Positions 45,774 to 56,370 of a DNA stretch of 64,000 bases are shown here, one piece after another (within the stretch, counting starts at the first letter, position 1; the number at the start of each line of letters is the position of its first letter). Source of the DNA: Tubulanus polymorphus (lineage: Eukaryota > Nemertea > Palaeonemertea > Tubulaniformes > Tubulanidae). A program made the position numbers and the translations under genes. Under the pieces are notes generated by a model. The model did not search any database, was not told where the DNA came from, and was given only the letters and a program-made list of their open reading frames with translations. The stretch covers positions 8,122,501-8,186,500 of the forward strand of contig NC_134035.1 of the NCBI RefSeq assembly GCF_964204645.1, read 5' to 3'.

Positions 45774-45980
45774 TCACTACACAGTATTTGTTTATACTTT
45801 CATTGAACTGTATAAAATGGATTTGTAATATGTTTTCGGGGTCACTCTCGATCTGACTCTCGATTCGACACTTTCACTATCGTCAATAAACTGGAATCAT
45901 CATCATACTCGTAAACTAACGTGTCTCTTTGCGGATTGATCTTGGTTGTTTGGAGGATTCAGGAATCTTAAAGTTTTACA
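45774..45980 (+). repeat. 3' LTR of Ty3-type element
   Basis: 207 bp, same end (TTTTACA) as the 5' copy. The two seen differences are TC for TG at the first two bases and C for T in CATCATACTCG. The preceding bases are T-rich, not the expected polypurine tract. Confidence 0.85.
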
Positions 45981-46759
45981 ACTATATTACTTTAATCCTC
46001 TATTACCGCATTATTTGATGTCCTACTGTACACTAGCGACACTTGGAGGATCCTAACTTGCCACAAGTGGTTTTTTTCATTTACATTGCAACCTTGTTTA
46101 TATAATATCCGGTCATAATGCATCGCGTATTTGCATTCACTTTTTTTAAAAGTGTAATTTGGTCCAAGCCACCGTTTTTATCTGTGGTCGATGCCGACGA
46201 TTCTAACGGCTCAACTTCAGAACAGGTGAAAGTTGATATGTGGGCTCAACTCCGGTATCCGGTTATGTAGTCCCAAGACATTTCACCGAGAAAAGAATTA
46301 CTACGCGCTGATCGACTGAAGTGTTCGTTCCAACCATCTCCCTGTCTGTGTTGATTAAAAACACGATTGTACTCGTGTAAATTATCATATTGAAGCAGAT
46401 TATGTATTTGGACACACGTTATGACCCACAAATTGCATCCATTCATGAAAAGCAAATATTAAATTCTGGCCGTCGTGCCCCCGAAGCTCTTGTTATCATC
46501 AATTTATAATCATTATTATTCAGTCATATACGTATTATTCATCCATTCAATAAATTATGCGTATTGTATACATGATCAGTACAAAATCTGTTTTATGCTT
46601 AAAACTTCTGGCGCAAAAAAATGATCACACAGCCTGGCTATACACGTGGAAAATACAGGACGTCGAGCGGTACTCGGAATTAAACTCGGAATTAAACTGC
46701 AGACTCTATAAATCGTTTCAGGGTCCATGATTAGGCTGATCATTTATCTTTGAAACAGA
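45981..46759. other. Intergenic region before MATE gene
   Basis: No coding sequence is seen. A possible splice acceptor (TTGAAACAG) ends at 46759, just before the MATE coding block. Confidence 0.4.
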
Positions 46760-46821
46760 CAAAGATCGGACGTATTTGGAGAAACGTCATACATCATCAG
46801 TTAAAGGAGAAAAAAGAGCAA

Positions 46822-48282
46822 ATGATGGTGATGAACGCTCTTCCGGATTGGTTACGTGAGGAATTACGTTTCTTTTTCGTGTCGTCATGGCCGATTCTTG
46901 TTGTTCCCGTTTTAAACGATTTGCCTCTTTTGACGTGTAATATAATGGTTGCTCAAACCAATGTAATTTCGCAGGCCGCCTTATCTCTAACCGACACGTT
47001 TTTTGTACTCCTCTACTCATTTGGTATTGGTATGGCGATGGGTATAGAAGGACTATTCTCGCAAGCTTTCGGCGCCAAAAACTATCGTTATTTACGCTTG
47101 TTGTTACAGAGAGGGCTGTTGATACTGATTTGTAGCGGTTTATTGTTGCTGCCACTAAATTTCACTGCTGACAAAATATTCATACTTTTCGGACAAAATG
47201 CAACCGTCGCTGAACAGGCCGGAAGGATGCTGATGGTGATGTCACCGGGTAACATGTTTGTACTCGCGAATGATATTTTCACGCGTTTTTTGATGTCTCA
47301 GAATGTTGTTATACCGGTCGTCATTGTAGCACTAATCAACAACGTTGTCACCGCAGTGATCTGTTATGTCACGGTTATTGTACTACGTTTGGCCAGTCTA
47401 GGGGTGGCCATCTCTTTACTTGCATTTTTTGGCCTCAATGCAGTTTTCATGGGTATTGGATCTTCTCTGGTTAATAAAGACACTATCGCTATATACAGAA
47501 TTAATGTGGATATATTTAAGAATCTATGGGAGGTCACTAGTATGGCTCTCGGTTCAACAGTATCAGTGTTATGTATTTCTATAGCAATAACAATCGGTAT
47601 GTTTTTGACCGGTACTTTTGGAGTGGTTGAACTTATAGCATTAAGCGTCTCATTGCAACTAATATATTTTGACCTCAATATATTATGGGGTATATCGGAA
47701 GCGTGTTGTATGAGAGTTGGTTTCCTGTTAGCATCCAGGGACGGTCAAACAGCCAAACGGGCTTTGTTCTTTTATCAAGGTATTGCGATGATGGTCGCTG
47801 TAATTTACGGTGTAATAATTCTTTCGCTTCACGCTCTTTTAGCTCGGGGACTTGCTAGCGATAGTTTGGTCGAAGCCAAACTGAAGTCTATATTACTGTA
47901 CATTGGAGCAACTTTACCCCTATTTGCTGTAGACATCATATTTAATGCTGCAATTCAAGGTTGCGCAAAAATTGCCATAATTACAACGACGTGTTTCGTT
48001 TCTTTAACAATAGGAACATCGTTAGGTTTGATTTTATTATATTTTACTCGGTTAGGTGCATTGAGTATAATAATAGGTTACCAGAGTTCATGCGTTGTAA
48101 ATTCGCTGGTATTTGTTCCGTACGCCATATTCGTCTTAGATTGGGACAAACAATCTAAACTAGCACGTCACAGAACTACAGACGATCTGAAGTTAATTCG
48201 AGATGGAACCGGAAATGGAGAATTAGATTATAGCACGTTTGAGTTAGCACCCAGTGCCACCTTGAGGCGAGATTCATCGTAG
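46822..48282 (+). CDS. MATE-family multidrug and toxin extrusion transporter
   Basis: MATE (SLC47-type) proteins export organic cations across the plasma membrane in exchange for protons. From the ATG at 46822 the frame encodes 486 residues; the frame stays open upstream to 46735, and a splice acceptor at 46758-46759 could add about 20 residues from an upstream exon. About 12 hydrophobic helices are visible in two halves. Conserved MATE motifs are present: PVLNDLPLLTCNIMVAQ in TM1, then GIEGLFSQAFGAKNYRYL and LQRGLLIL. The second half has FDLNILWGISEACCMRVG and DIIFNAAIQGCAKI. The C-terminus is a short polar tail. The whole protein sits in one coding exon, unlike vertebrate SLC47 genes with many introns, so a retrocopy origin is possible. 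No inactivating change is seen. Confidence 0.9.
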   Translation: MMVMNALPDWLREELRFFFVSSWPILVVPVLNDLPLLTCNIMVAQTNVISQAALSLTDTFFVLLYSFGIGMAMGIEGLFSQAFGAKNYRYLRLLLQRGLLILICSGLLLLPLNFTADKIFILFGQNATVAEQAGRMLMVMSPGNMFVLANDIFTRFLMSQNVVIPVVIVALINNVVTAVICYVTVIVLRLASLGVAISLLAFFGLNAVFMGIGSSLVNKDTIAIYRINVDIFKNLWEVTSMALGSTVSVLCISIAITIGMFLTGTFGVVELIALSVSLQLIYFDLNILWGISEACCMRVGFLLASRDGQTAKRALFFYQGIAMMVAVIYGVIILSLHALLARGLASDSLVEAKLKSILLYIGATLPLFAVDIIFNAAIQGCAKIAIITTTCFVSLTIGTSLGLILLYFTRLGALSIIIGYQSSCVVNSLVFVPYAIFVLDWDKQSKLARHRTTDDLKLIRDGTGNGELDYSTFELAPSATLRRDSS

Positions 48283-49646
48283 AAAAATTGGAGATGGTTC
48301 CTGAATTCCAAACGCCACACTCCGAGCAAGAGACAAATAAACGAACGACATATAACGATATCATGCGGCTTGTGTTAGTTTTTTTTAGGATTAAGGATTC
48401 TTTTAGCGAAGTTTGGAAAGTTAGAATTAAATTATTCCTTTTATGTACACATCAGTGCAATTCACCCTTTCGTATCGAAGAGGACTTATATACCATATAC
48501 ATATAATCACTGATTCCTTTCACTGGTACCAGATGGTGATTCATAATTCATGTTTGATTGAAAATTTTCCCCTACTTAGCAATTCCCTTTCGACCAAGTT
48601 GAAAACATTTGAGAAAACTGTTATTTCGTGTTTTAAAGTCTGAATTTTTCGATAGAAGCTGAACACGCGAGAGTGATATAAAGTATGCTAAATCCACCGT
48701 CGGTTGACTTACACGAACCATGGTAATAATTAATAATTTGAATATTTGGAAGAAGATTGATTTTGACGCGACAAAACAATTTGCGATGAAATTATTGGAA
48801 TGTAAGAGGATTCTAAACACATTTATACACGAACCAGAATGATACCTTTTAAAATCCATAATCATGGTAAAACGACGCATAAAACAAATTGGATATCGTA
48901 CGTATATGATATATGATAAAAATACGAACTGAAAATTCTGTCGTATACTGCATATACGTTCATACATATCGCATATTATACTAGACATTAACTGACTATC
49001 ATCGGATTATATCACATTCAGAAATATCAGGTGTCATCAATATGACGCGTATATATTTAGAAATGAAGAATATTTTGTTTCGACGTGGATTTACATACAC
49101 TTTGTACCGTATGTAGGGAAGTTGAAACTAAATTCCATTTTTCTCCAACATTCGAAGTCGCGACAAGGAAGACCAATTCAAAATTTTACTTTCTAATCAT
49201 CTATTAACTAGTTATGCAGGCATTTGTGGACCAAGGATTAAAACGGTCCAATATCCACTTTCTCCATACATGTAAATATTTTGAAATTTGGTAATTTGCA
49301 TCAGCGTTAATTTTTTCTCTTTCATTATTATCCTATGTACAAAAAAATATACACCATTCTTTCTTTTGTTAATCTTATTCTGTTTATCAACAAACGTGCA
49401 AGATTTCATGATAAATAAAATATTGAAGTGAATTGAATTATATGCCGTTGACATTTTGACGAGTAGAGTTATTGCAGTGCTTAGCGTGCGTCGCGTTCGC
49501 TGTTAGAAAAAAGGCTTTTATTACGCATATTATATAAGAACAAATTAATCGAAAAGGAAACCGACCACAATCTAAGATATTTGATTGAAATTCTATGCAA
49601 ATATTGGACTAAATTACAGTTGACCTCATGTTCGCTGATTTTTCAG
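48283..49646. other. MATE 3' UTR and intergenic sequence
   Basis: Nothing coding was recognised. An AATAAA-containing stretch (GATAAATAAAATATTG) near 49411 could serve the MATE transcript. Confidence 0.35.
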
Positions 49647-49831
49647 ATGCGATCAATGTGTCATCGAGAATCCGAATTCTAATCAACTCGCGACTTTTGT
49701 TGAACGCTGGCAGTTGAGAAAACGACTGTTCGACAATTCGCCGGATAGTTTGATGGCGTCATCAATACAGTTCATTCCTCGCGTTCCTTGCATTAAATAC
49801 CAATGTCAAAAACTCGCTGTTAGAAATAAAT
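49647..49831 (+). other. Orphan exon-like segment on + strand
   Basis: Between a TTTTTCAG acceptor and a GTAAGT donor, 61 codons are open in phase 2 in (CDQCVIENPNSNQLATFVER then WQLRKRLFDNS and CIKYQCQKLAVRNK). Codon use looks coding and four Cys are present. No family is recognised, and no partner exon was found. It overlaps no other model. Confidence 0.35.
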
Positions 49832-49998
49832 TGTAAGTGAAGACAAAATACTACTTCGTCAATGATTAAATTTCCACGCGCTTGTTAGACGGCAGCTCGG
49901 GCAAAGCATTCAATAGTGCTTTTATATATAATTGATCAAATTTCCACAGTCGCTTGTTAAACGGCTGTTTATGCAAAGTGTTCTGCAAAGGAAACGCG

Positions 49999-52900
49999 TT
50001 ATACTGAAATGTTTGTCAAGTTCCGTATTTCGTTTTCTACCTCTGTTAACGTAATCACCGAATTCCAAATAAACAGCGCATCAATTTCAAATTTAGCGCT
50101 ATCTATCGATAGACCGGAATTTGCTGGCACCCCGACGAAACATTCTCTGTCGATCCTTTCACTTTTGTCAGTGTAATTTCTGACATCGGAATTCGCATTG
50201 CTTGCTCCTTGACCGAGTTGCATTTCGAATCTCTGCGATGATCGGTTCCAAATGACGACCAACCAGGTCCAACCCTGTCCCCCAATCGCCTGTATTTGGG
50301 TTACCTGCCACGTCTTCGATGTCAATTTATCGTGCACTGCCGTGATGACGCGAAAGCCGTCGCAAATCACCAAGACATTTCCTCGCGGGCGGCAGGAAAA
50401 TATCGCACCAAAACTTGCAGGACAGCCATCGGCGTCGACATTAATGTGCATAGCTATAGCGAACGACCCGCAAATATTCGGGTTACCGAGACAAGATTTG
50501 GCAAACGTTCCTAGTTCGATATACCCACCAGACTCGCGGCCGATAGCGATTCCCTTACCGATCGTACCCGTTATGACATCCACGCCACCTATCGCCCGGA
50601 CGGGACATCGTGTCGATGTTGGTATAGTTGTAACATTGTTTCCGTTTCCGGTTGAGATATCGTCGAATGAAATTTTCAACTCTAAAAATGAGACATTAAA
50701 AAATACTGATTTTAAAGTCGTCGACCCCGTGTAAAATTTCTCTTGTTTCTCTTATCGGAAATGCTGACGTCAATGACGAGTAAACGGCTCGAAAACGAAA
50801 AACGATTTATGGAAGAAAATGATGCATAACGAGTACGTGGATGACTATAGTGTTTCTACCTGAAGTGTCGGAATAGTTGTGTTCACACACAATTCTGGCA
50901 TCGATATCCAATAAAATATAAAGGAAAGATCGGGTTATCGTGGGATAGGTACTCGAATATATGTTAACATTGTTTAGAAAGCTTTCTCGGTCCCTGCAAA
51001 CGTTGTGACATATAGTTTACACAGGATAGTATTACGAAAAACGTCGGTTAATCTTACAGCGGGCAGTATTACACAATCAATAATCATATAAGTTCCCACT
51101 GTTGTGGAAAAATGTCTGTTATTTGCCATGAGAATTATTACAAAAATATATTAGGGATAATCCGTGAACAAATTGTCTAACGAAATCCCGCAATCACAGA
51201 GGACTAGAAAGATCATACAAATTATGACTTTATCGAGGCCGTAATATTTCGGTTGTTTTCTCATAGCCATCATCGGTTCCTGGTGTAACGATTAAGAGAG
51301 GTGACAGTGGAATTAAGCGCATTCACCGTTGACCGAACCCGTACGTAGAAAGCGAGCGTGTTAGCCAGTAGACCAATATAACTAGTCCACTAGGCCAGTG
51401 GTTATACAGCTTGTCCTATATGCGTAACACTGGGATTTCGCTTTGATGACAATTCTTACTTACGAGTTTGGTTTTGATTTGTGCATCGCTTGTCAACGGG
51501 AGGATCGAGAACCTGGAAAACATGCGTGAAAGTAAATTAAATCAGCCAACAGCAATTGGAAAAGACGGCTTCTATATCTTCGAAACCTCCATATTATTTC
51601 TCCCGATTAGCGCTTTATGGAATGAGGGATGAACATTTCCTTTTTAATGAGGCTTTTATGTGAAGCGCTCTGAGCTGGATTAAGCGCTATATAAAAAACA
51701 CTTATTATCATTTATTATGAAAAATATATCATTGAAATTTTAACGAAAAATCGAGATTAAATGTTACGAACATTCTTACAGTAAACGCGAAACAAATTTC
51801 TCTTCAACAACATTTTGGCTTAGATTAACAAAAATAGTCGTCCCTGATGATGGAAGCAGTTCAGATATGTTTTCATGAGGAGTTTTAATGCGATAATTCT
51901 TAATCTACGCGGACTTTATCAATAGGCTTAACGATCTACCAAAGTTGTTGTCGTGAATATCGAATAAACGATTATCGTTACTCGTTAAAACATGGCGCAA
52001 AACTAGATTCGGAATCAATGTATCTCGTTAGTTCCCACTGAAATATCTGAATGCCAGGACTGGCTTTCGTGAAAAAACTTCTCAAAGCTTAAAACGGCTT
52101 GGTTTGATTTATGGGTTCACTGAATATGTTATTTTAGCTATAATCGCGAATGAAAAAACTTTTGAGTTCTTTTTAGATATTTATGATTTTAAATCTGTGA
52201 AAAAAGACGTATAATGCTTTTTCGACTTGGCTAGGCCATTGGTGGTCAAACACCAAACGTGGTTCTATGCTACAGAGACCCTTGAAGTTTGCAAATTCCC
52301 TCATTATAAGGACTGCACTTAGTGCTTGTTCATGAAATAATTCACCTTAGATTCTTCATCCCATCCAACAACACACATTAAAAGCCGATGATGGAGTTGA
52401 TGATCTATTTTGTGAACCTGGACCCTGATCTCCAAACATACAATGACGTCGCATGCAAGACCTTCATTATGGACGAGCGGGTGGCGATATTAGGGAAAAA
52501 ATGAGGATCGTATTAACACTTTTTGAGAAAACTTGATTGGACGTTAATGTTTCCCTTTCCCCAACAGGCATCTGAACGTCGCCACGGTACGAAACCGCGC
52601 TACTCTCGTGGCAACATGCGCAGCTCAGATGCTATTACCAGCAAACCAGAAATTACGTTTTATTTTAGCCCGAGTTTTATAGTTTGTCCATGAAATTTGC
52701 CTCAACGATTATACAACGGGAAATCTGATTGGTTCTGGAGAACCTGCGCACGCGTTCTAGTGCGGTAGAGCTTCGCGCCGAACTCTTCTTATCGCCACGA
52801 ATATTAAACGAATATTTTTGTTTTTGCTCTATAATATTGGTTTTTGTGCCCTAGCAAAAACGAACTACGAACTTTCGTTTTTGCTTTATAAGTTTTGTTT

Positions 52901-55230
52901 TGCTGATCTGGTGGCTGATTCGGGACATGTAAACATTTTTTTCGTCCTCCACGAAAACGCGCAAAACAAACCTGACCGCGCAAAAACAAATATTACAAAA
53001 ACTAACTTTGAACGCGCAAAAACGAGATAATCCATTTTTGCGGGCGCAAAAACGAAAGCTTGGTTTTGCGCGGTCGTGAAATCTCGTGAAAACAATTTCT
53101 ATGGTATTCTATGATCTATGGTGGCTGACTGAAAACAAACTTCATAGCGAGAAAACAAATATTTAGTGCGAGAAAACAAATTATTTTGTTTTCTCGCCTG
53201 AAATATTTGTTTTCTCGCGTTATCGTTTGTTTTGGCGGGGCGATAAAAAGTTTTGTTTAAACGACCACGCCAAAACAAAAATTAACGCGAGAAAACAAAT
53301 ATTTTTCGCGAGAAAACAAATTAATTTGTGTAAAATATTTGTTTTCTCGAGCTAAATTTTGTTTTCTCGCGTTTATATTTGTTTTCTCGCTATACAGTTT
53401 TGTTTTGGCGGGGTCGAGAAAGCGAACGTTTGTTGTAACGATTTATTGCTGCGATGACAGGCCAGCCTACTTAACATCACCAGTGTGGTAATGTACTGAT
53501 GAATATATTTAAACCATATGGGATACTTATCGCATTCTGGTTTTCCTAGGAACGATGATCGCCGAAAAAGGGATGCAATTATAGTTAAGCAATTTGATTC
53601 AATGTTATGAAGATTATGTCACTAGACTTCATTCCTCTAAATCCTTATATATGTAAATGTATTACGTATTTGTAAATGCATATGTATGTACGTAGTGGTG
53701 AAGGTAAATGTGTGGATCTGCGGAAAAGCTATTCTTCATTCCGATATACATGTAAGGAACACGTTAGATACAAAATGTTCAAATGTTGAACTGTATATCA
53801 CACGTATCAAATTGGCAGTCAGATGTTCAACTGAAGTAACCTTGTACTGTAACGACATACGCGCCCTACTTTCTCGACCCCACCAAAACAAAACTTAAAG
53901 CGAGAAAACAAATATCAACGCGAGAAAACAAATATTTTGTGCAAAACAAAATAATTTGTTTTCTCGCCTGAAACATTTGTTTTCTCGCGTTAATATTTGT
54001 TTTGGCGACCCCGCCAAAAACAAAAGTTTCTTTTCTCGCCCCGCCAAAACACATATTAACGCGAGAAAACAAATATTTCAGGCGAGAAAATAAAATGATT
54101 TGTTTTCTCGCGCTAAATATTTGTTTTCTCGCGTTAATAATTGCTTTCTCGCGTTGATATTTGTTTTTCTCGCTATAAAGTTTGTTTCCGGATTTTTCGT
54201 GCTCGAAAAATCTCGGGGTGGCCCGAATCAGCCACCACAATGATCGGAACTTCAGCGCACTACGCGTGGCGTCTGGAGTGAGATGGTATGTCACCAACTG
54301 TGGTAGCTTTGGTTGGAAGCAAAAACGCGTAACACCTCCCATGGGGAGTCACCTCCGTCTTCTAAATGCAACCAGAGTCCGCTTCGCATTTAACAGCACG
54401 GCCGTTTGTTCACGAAAATCATGCGTTATTGCTCATAGGTGCAAGCGTTGTGGAGGCTCACATCCCGCGGTTAATTGCACACGTCAGAAAGCGAGCAGCC
54501 TACGAACCCAATGTGTAATATTCAGCGATTTTTTGAGGGCTCACAGCCACAGGTGGGTGGCTTGGTGGGCGTATGCATCTTAGCCCACTTACTAGCAGTT
54601 AATAGCATATCCTCTGAACATTGTTGTACATGTATATATCATGACATTCTGTACGTCAAAAAAGGCTGGGACACTTTTGGTATTTTCATCATTTCTAATA
54701 AATGTCAAGCAGCTTGGGCGCTTGGCCTTGGTGGCGTAAATGCGTAGTTGCACTTCATTTTCTGTTGTGAAAGCGACTTTAAGGGGTTTAGAAAGATCGC
54801 AACGTGTATGATTTTGTTTCTACATGGCTGTAATAGCCACGCCAGTTATTGATAATATCGGTTTGTGGAAATACGTAAGAAACACTCTTCAAATACATAA
54901 TTTGCTTTAGGCAATAAACGGAAAAAGAGCGAAAAGAACACTCACCGGTAGTTTCATCCACAATTCCGAGTCCGTAGTCCAACACGACGACACGTTTTCG
55001 TACAGTTCGCAAGTAAGTCGATGTTTGTCGAATATAACGGCTCGACACAGTTCGATCCGGAGACAAAGCGCGACACAATGTATTCTAGAAACCGCAGTCG
55101 CACTCGACAGAGGAAGCCTCGTGCTCGAGTCGACCACCGGGCACAGTTTGAAACGCGTACCGAAACTGATAGCGACGTGAATAATAAACCCACAGATACC
55201 GAGAAAATACAAATTCATCGTTTTCTCCAT
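49999..55230 (-). CDS. Secreted protein with PAN-like and LamG/ConA-like domains
   Basis: Exons 54946-55230, 51464-51512 and 49999-50681 join in phase (0, then 1) to 338 residues. Residues 1-24 are a signal peptide (NLYFLGICGFIIHVAISFG). Residues 30-83 form a Cys-rich module with CVALCLRIELCRAVIFD and CELYENVSSCW, resembling a PAN/apple domain. A short linker exon (LDPPVDKRCTNQNQT) leads to a concanavalin/LamG-like beta-sandwich at about 112-338 (GKGIAIG, YIELGTF, FAIAMHIN, FEIDALFIWNSVI). Proteins of this layout are usually extracellular carbohydrate- or matrix-binding; the exact ligand is unknown. No membrane anchor. Intron 1 is 3.4 kb and filled with foldback repeats; intron 2 has no further in-phase exon. 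Confidence 0.7.
51600..51725 (+). mobile_element. SINE-like 3' tail
   Basis: AGCGCTCTGAGCTGGATTAAGCGCTATATAAA followed by an ATT-rich tail is typical of 3' ends of tRNA-derived SINEs in marine invertebrates. A related AT-rich tail follows GCGCTATAGCAAG at 14464. The head of the element is not clear. Confidence 0.45.
52805..54238. mobile_element. Foldback-like element of inverted AAAACAAA/TTTGTTTT motifs
   Basis: The outer boundary repeats GGTGGCTGATTCGGG (52910-52924) and CCCGAATCAGCCACC (54222-54236) are exact inverse copies. Two arrays, 53130-53430 and 53870-54190, are built almost wholly of GCGAGAAAACAAA and its complement in alternating orientation, with irregular spacing. A related array of GCGCAAAAACGAAA motifs is at 52805-53075. 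Between them lies unique, non-coding DNA. This resembles foldback (FB/Galileo-type) transposons. No transposase is visible. It sits in intron 1 of the PAN/LamG gene. Confidence 0.7.
54240..54495 (+). mobile_element. DIRS/tyrosine-recombinase-type retroelement gag fragment
   Basis: A + strand frame encodes FSALRVASGVRWYVTNCGSF, then FNSTAVCSRKSCVIAHRCKR and CGGSHPAVNC. The CCHC-like knuckle next to CSRKSC...H is the arrangement found in first ORFs of DIRS-like and related elements of invertebrates. Only this piece remains; the frame upstream is repeat DNA. Confidence 0.5.
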
Positions 55231-55493
55231 TTAATTTGAATATTTCCTTAACTAAATTGAAGAGTTGCCTTAACCTGTCGAATCAGTAAGACGTAGAGAC
55301 AAATAGTGTTTTCAGGTTAATTCAGTTAAATGAGTTCAATCAATGCAGAAACAACGATCTATATAAATATCTAATGTAACTATTAAACATAAGTAGCGAA
55401 ACCTCGTATCTGAAATAAAACAATAGCTAATCTAGAATAATAACCTTAGTTTACTTGTCTCCGCTAACTAAACATTCCGTATAGTTTGATGAT

Positions 55494-56370
55494 TTAAGCA
55501 CACGTTATTGAAGGATCGACCGGTGAACCGGGTGAATTCTTCACGTAAGTCCAATTACGTGATGTTTCGTCGCCGATCATCAGAGATTCTACGACGGTTC
55601 CATCGACGCAAGCTCGCCGCACGAATGGATATTTCAACAGCGCGCAACGATGCATTTCTTGTCGGCCACTGATTTCCCGTTTGTGATTCCAAGGTAGATA
55701 AGAGTTTGACACCAGTCAGTCGGATGGCGAACGTTCTCGGTGAATAGGAAATCCACAACGCGATACCAATTGCGCGGACAGCCTTAATTCTTCAAAAGGT
55801 ACCTTTATCAGTGGGAAGATATCGCGCTTCGTCATTATGCGCCATTCGGTTTGCGACAGAGGTGATACGAACACGTCGAAATCGTCGTCCCACGGAATGA
55901 ACCCGTGATGGCGGTACGATCCTAAAAGAGACCCGCCGTATAACATGTACGTCAGGTTGTTGTTCGCCATAAAAACGATCGAAATCCTTTATCAGACTCA
56001 CGAAAGCCCGGCGATGATTCGAATTTGATCCAGTTTTATGTATATCGAGTATCTTGCTTTCAGCGCGTGTTGAAAGGAGGTCCTTTCTAACATCGTTTAT
56101 GTTAAAATCCTTCATCAGTTCATCTACTTCGACAGCAGGGCCGTCTTTCCTAGTCCTATGATCATAACCAATTTCCCATATATTCGTCGTATAGCCTTTA
56201 ATTTCGACGAGGTCTGCAGTAAAAGCGGAATCGTTTCGACTATCTACAAATGATCGGGCTAAGAAGGTCATCGCCGACGGTTGTCCGTCGTTGAAATGAA
56301 GATACAGAACTAGGCACCAGAACACGAACACGCCGCAGATTAGTGCTAAAACGTTGGTCCTACTCATCAT
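55494..56370 (-). pseudogene. LicD/fukutin-type phosphotransferase gene with broken frame
   Basis: The product would be a type II membrane protein of the LicD/FKTN nucleotidyltransferase fold, which transfers phospho-sugar or phosphocholine groups in the Golgi. Seen: a signal anchor at the start (VLALICGVFVFWCLVLYLHF), then a stem and, in a second frame, [33 protein letters not shown] with the catalytic DDDFD motif. The frame changes at a run of five T (55973-55977), again near 55767 where the conserved [12 protein letters not shown] is in a third frame, and back near 55705 for the C-terminus. The second frame also meets a TGA at 55710-55712. Either the gene is decaying or the sequence has one-base errors. 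Intact codons between breaks favour a recent event or errors. Confidence 0.7.

Larger units (their letters stand above)
41258..45980 (+). mobile_element. Ty3/gypsy-type chromodomain LTR retrotransposon, internally deleted
   Basis: LTRs at both ends enclose gag, protease, the very start of reverse transcriptase, and an integrase chromodomain. Everything from the RT palm through RNase H and the integrase core is missing. LTRs that are about 99% identical point to recent insertion. With no polymerase it can move only with help from an intact relative. Between chromodomain and 3' LTR lies an unexplained ORF of about 200 codons, and no purine-rich tract precedes the 3' LTR. Confidence 0.9.

Noticed and set aside
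47364-47678. Antisense ORFs across the MATE gene
   Set aside because: They are shadows of the transporter reading frame.
48572-48988. 138-codon minus-strand ORF after the MATE gene
   Set aside because: AT-rich, rich in Ile/Phe/Ser, no family likeness and no splice context; probably chance.
50252-50734. 160-codon + strand ORF
   Set aside because: It lies antisense to the LamG-like exon, which has phase-consistent splicing and domain features; the + strand reading has none.
50862-50897. Possible small exon of the PAN/LamG gene
   Set aside because: Splice-like ends are present but its phase would break the join between 51464 and 50681, which fit each other directly.
53866-54342. 158-codon minus-strand ORF
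   Set aside because: It translates the foldback array (repeating ARKQI words) and is not a protein gene.
55710-55712. In-frame TGA in the LicD-like gene as a selenocysteine codon
   Set aside because: The conserved strand is in another frame at this point, so frame change explains the stop; no reason for selenocysteine in this family.
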